Positions 59,600-62,000 of a stretch of DNA of 62,000 nt are shown piece after piece. Under the pieces are notes generated by a model. It had not been told where the DNA came from. It ran no database searches and saw only the letters and a program-made list of their open reading frames with translations. How positions within the stretch are numbered: the stretch's first letter is position 1; each line of letters opens with the position of its first letter. The position numbers and the translations under genes are program-made. Where the stretch lies: positions 118,469 through 180,468 of the forward strand of contig NMRA01000057.1 in assembly GCA_002633005.1 (NCBI GenBank). The letters are read 5' to 3'. The stretch comes from Phoronis australis (lineage: Eukaryota > Phoronida > Phoronidae).

Positions 59600-61870
59600 C
59601 ATGCTTCTGTTCCGAAGCAACAAAGACCTCACATTCCTTGCCATGTTTAGAAATCATGTCTAATCTGAGTACGGAACGTCGTGAGACTTTTTAGAAGAGT
59701 GAGTGATTTTAATAAAAAAACTGACTTTTGTCAGATGACGCGGTTTTAGTGCCCCTTTCGGTTCGTTTTTTTCTGTTATTTAGTGCCTTACTTTATTATC
59801 AATTTTGCTTATTGTTCATAACTCGTTCACCCTGTTCATTTGTTTCGCTATATTTACTTTGAAATTGTTATTTATTCATGATCATTATATCCGCATCATT
59901 TACGGGTGGCTCTGAGGTCAGCGGGCTGAACGTCCTCATCATGACCTCAAGTCCCGACACCAATTATGTATTTATTATTCGTTTTGAATATCATATGAGG
60001 TAAAACACAGTTACTAGTCATCACTACCTCTGCTATTGATGCTGTTGCTTGTGCTTCCACCGGAACGGCTATGAATGATTTACATCCATTTTCGATTAAA
60101 GGTAACACGCCCCAACAGTCAACTTGGACGTTTAACACCATTGTTTTCAACTGTGACCTTGTCAAGGTTGCACAAAACTTTGTAAAAGTATTAGTTCGGA
60201 AACGTTTTATTGTTCTTGCCAGTCATTTGAATTATTCAACGCTCGCAGCATAAGACGGGGCAGTGTGATTGCACTGTATAATGTCGACGTTTGTCATAAG
60301 CGTGCTCAGATTCTAATTTTCTTTGCTCAAAAACATTCTTACTGGTGTCGAGTGGTTATCTACGTACTTAATCTTTAACATTGTTGTAATCCATGATGGT
60401 TCACGAACTTAAGACCGTTACTGGAATGCAAGAAAGTTTGTCTCTCGTATTATATTTCACGGTATTTATTCAGCTTATTTGCTAGGTTTATTGTGCGCGT
60501 ATACTATGTCAAAGATAACAAGTTGTAAGACGCCTGACATTTTAGACAAAGCGAGTTAAAGACATCGGTACATTCCTGATCAGGTCTAAATCCTTCCAAC
60601 TATGTTATTCAGTAAATGATTATAACTCAAAGTTGCATTTCGCCCTCTTTGACTAGCTAAAAACCAATTGGGGCTTTTTTGTTCTCATAAAACCGGTCTG
60701 ATAGTACAGGTCTTTCCGTGATAGGATTGTATTCCCGTCACAGGCTATGCGTAAACTACGTGTATGTTCTCCATCTTCGAGTTCGCAATTTTAGGGTTTC
60801 TCAACTCCGGTAGACTCTAAAGCGTTTTCTTCTTGTGTCGCTGATGATGTGAAGTTCTTGTTGGTGACGGAAATGCAATGCTATCACAGTAACCAACAAC
60901 AAGAATTGATTTTATGAGAGTTAAAGACCTTATTTGATTTTCGCTTTCCTTTTTAGAGATCGTGTGCGCAATTCTTGCGAGAGGAGTGTCATTTTGAAAA
61001 ATACTTTTGCCAAATTAATGGCCCTATCACAAAAGGTCACTATAAGAGCATTTTGTGATTTCATTATTGTATTGTTTTACATTTTCTTACCACAGAAATT
61101 TGAAAATTTTATTTAAAATTTTTTTAAATTATTTCGCGTATTCCGAGAATACTCGACAACGCATTCTTGTTTTGATATTATTATCTTTTGAACTATGTTG
61201 CTTGATGTTTCGTTTAAGACATAACTGAAACAGAAAAATGTGCGTTTTTACGCGTAGGCCAATGCCTATGTGAAACACTGTAGAAAAGCCTTTCCAAAAT
61301 GGAAAACGTTGGCTTGTATTCAACTTAAAAGGAAACCGTAAACGAAAGAGTAATTCCGTGAGGAACCAGTGATGAATGCACGAAACAGTCCCAAATAGGA
61401 ACTCAACTGAGTTCCCTGAATGAATTGCGTATTTGCGGGGTTATGAAAACAGTGGTTGTATTTTCTTGTGATGTTTACTAAGTCAATTTTTGACTTTGAT
61501 ACAACTCGAGAGTGAACTCTACGTTGAATTCTCAATATTATTGAAAATATGTAGAGATATTTTCATTCAACGCCCCGAATTTGAACTAAATCCCCAATTA
61601 TTTTGACTGAATTAAGGGTTCAATTTTTAGTTATACTATTAGAAAATATTATTACTCAAAGATGAGCTGATAATCAAGATAAAATATAGAAAAATATTAC
61701 ATCTGAGATTAAAGAATGAAACAAACACGCAAAAGATTTATGAAACTTAGTTGAGTACTTATTTGGAACTGTTTCACTGGAACCCCCGCAGTCTCAGCCA
61801 AACGTTTTGCTGGTACCGCTAAATCCCAGTCGATAAATGGCAGAATATTTTAAGCGTATCAAACTAGTAA
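59600..61870. other. No gene recognised
   Basis: AT-rich sequence without convincing exons. A small hairpin lies at 60854-60910 (GAAGTTCTTGTTGGTGAC against GTAACCAACAACAAGAATT). Confidence 0.4.
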
Positions 61871-61951
61871 AGCCCCTCGGGCGATAATTCTCCAAAATCC
61901 ACTCGGGCTCTAGATAACGAGGGATAACGACTTCGCCATGTAATAATCTAT
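61871..61951. mobile_element. Palindromic MITE, single arm
   Basis: AGCCCCTCGGGCGATAATTC through CACTCGGGCTCTAGATAACG to CTTCGCCATGTAATAATCTA: one arm of the 4847-5010 palindrome with few changes. The other arm is missing here. Confidence 0.8.
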
Positions 61952-62000
61952 ATGTATCCTATTCCGTATCATACCCAACAATAATCACAAGAAAGCGTAT

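Overview
The window is animal nuclear DNA: AT-rich by eye, long introns with canonical GT/AG junctions, and dense in decayed transposable elements. The protein domains (an adhesion GPCR with Ig and C-type lectin modules, THAP domains, large uncharacterised C2H2-finger proteins of the kind I recall from corals, hemichordates, amphioxus and fish) and the bivalve 'pearl'-like repeat with an ACGG array suggest a marine invertebrate, possibly an invertebrate deuterostome. The species cannot be fixed from sequence alone. There are no bacterial genes, operons, CRISPR arrays or rRNA, and one 665-bp assembly gap (44599-45263).

The one substantial host gene is on the minus strand, from 47007 down to about 16142. 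I built it by hand as 20 exons whose phases join without a break: 2787 coding nt (929 codons) to the end of exon 20, plus 10 codons if exon 20 reads through to a stop. It encodes a signal peptide, one Ig domain (split over two exons), one C-type lectin-like domain (two exons), a Ser/Thr- and Lys-rich linker, a GAIN domain ending in an apparently cleavable GPS, seven transmembrane helices and a cytoplasmic tail. It is an adhesion GPCR, with an extracellular adhesion module coupled to a tethered-agonist 7TM receptor. Its introns host most of the repeats described below.

1-13.8 kb: a broken plus-strand gene of an uncharacterised zinc-finger family (pieces at 3073-3470, 3880-4136, 8901-9176). It is interrupted by a 3.6-kb transposon-like element with long terminal inverted repeats (5209-8831) that carries a second broken uncharacterised gene on the opposite strand. 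A near-perfect palindromic MITE lies at 4847-5010, and half of the same element sits at the far right end of the window. 13.8-15.6 kb: a TIR element nested in a diverged repeat. 16-47 kb: the receptor gene, with a Helentron/HINE-like element array (21565-24704), a 448-bp palindrome built of 21-bp units (28943-29390), a foldback around a GIY-YIG-like coding fragment (35571-35954), copies of a 130-bp MITE, a 1.3-kb TIR element (39372-40700) and microsatellites. 47-62 kb: mostly gene-poor, with one orphan candidate exon, a hAT-like remnant, a THAP exon with a frameshift (57057-57270) and a 0.9-kb foldback element whose ORF joins a THAP start to a zinc-ribbon-like segment (58679-59590).

Gene calls rest on reading frames, splice consensus and remembered family motifs. 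No alignment or database search was possible.
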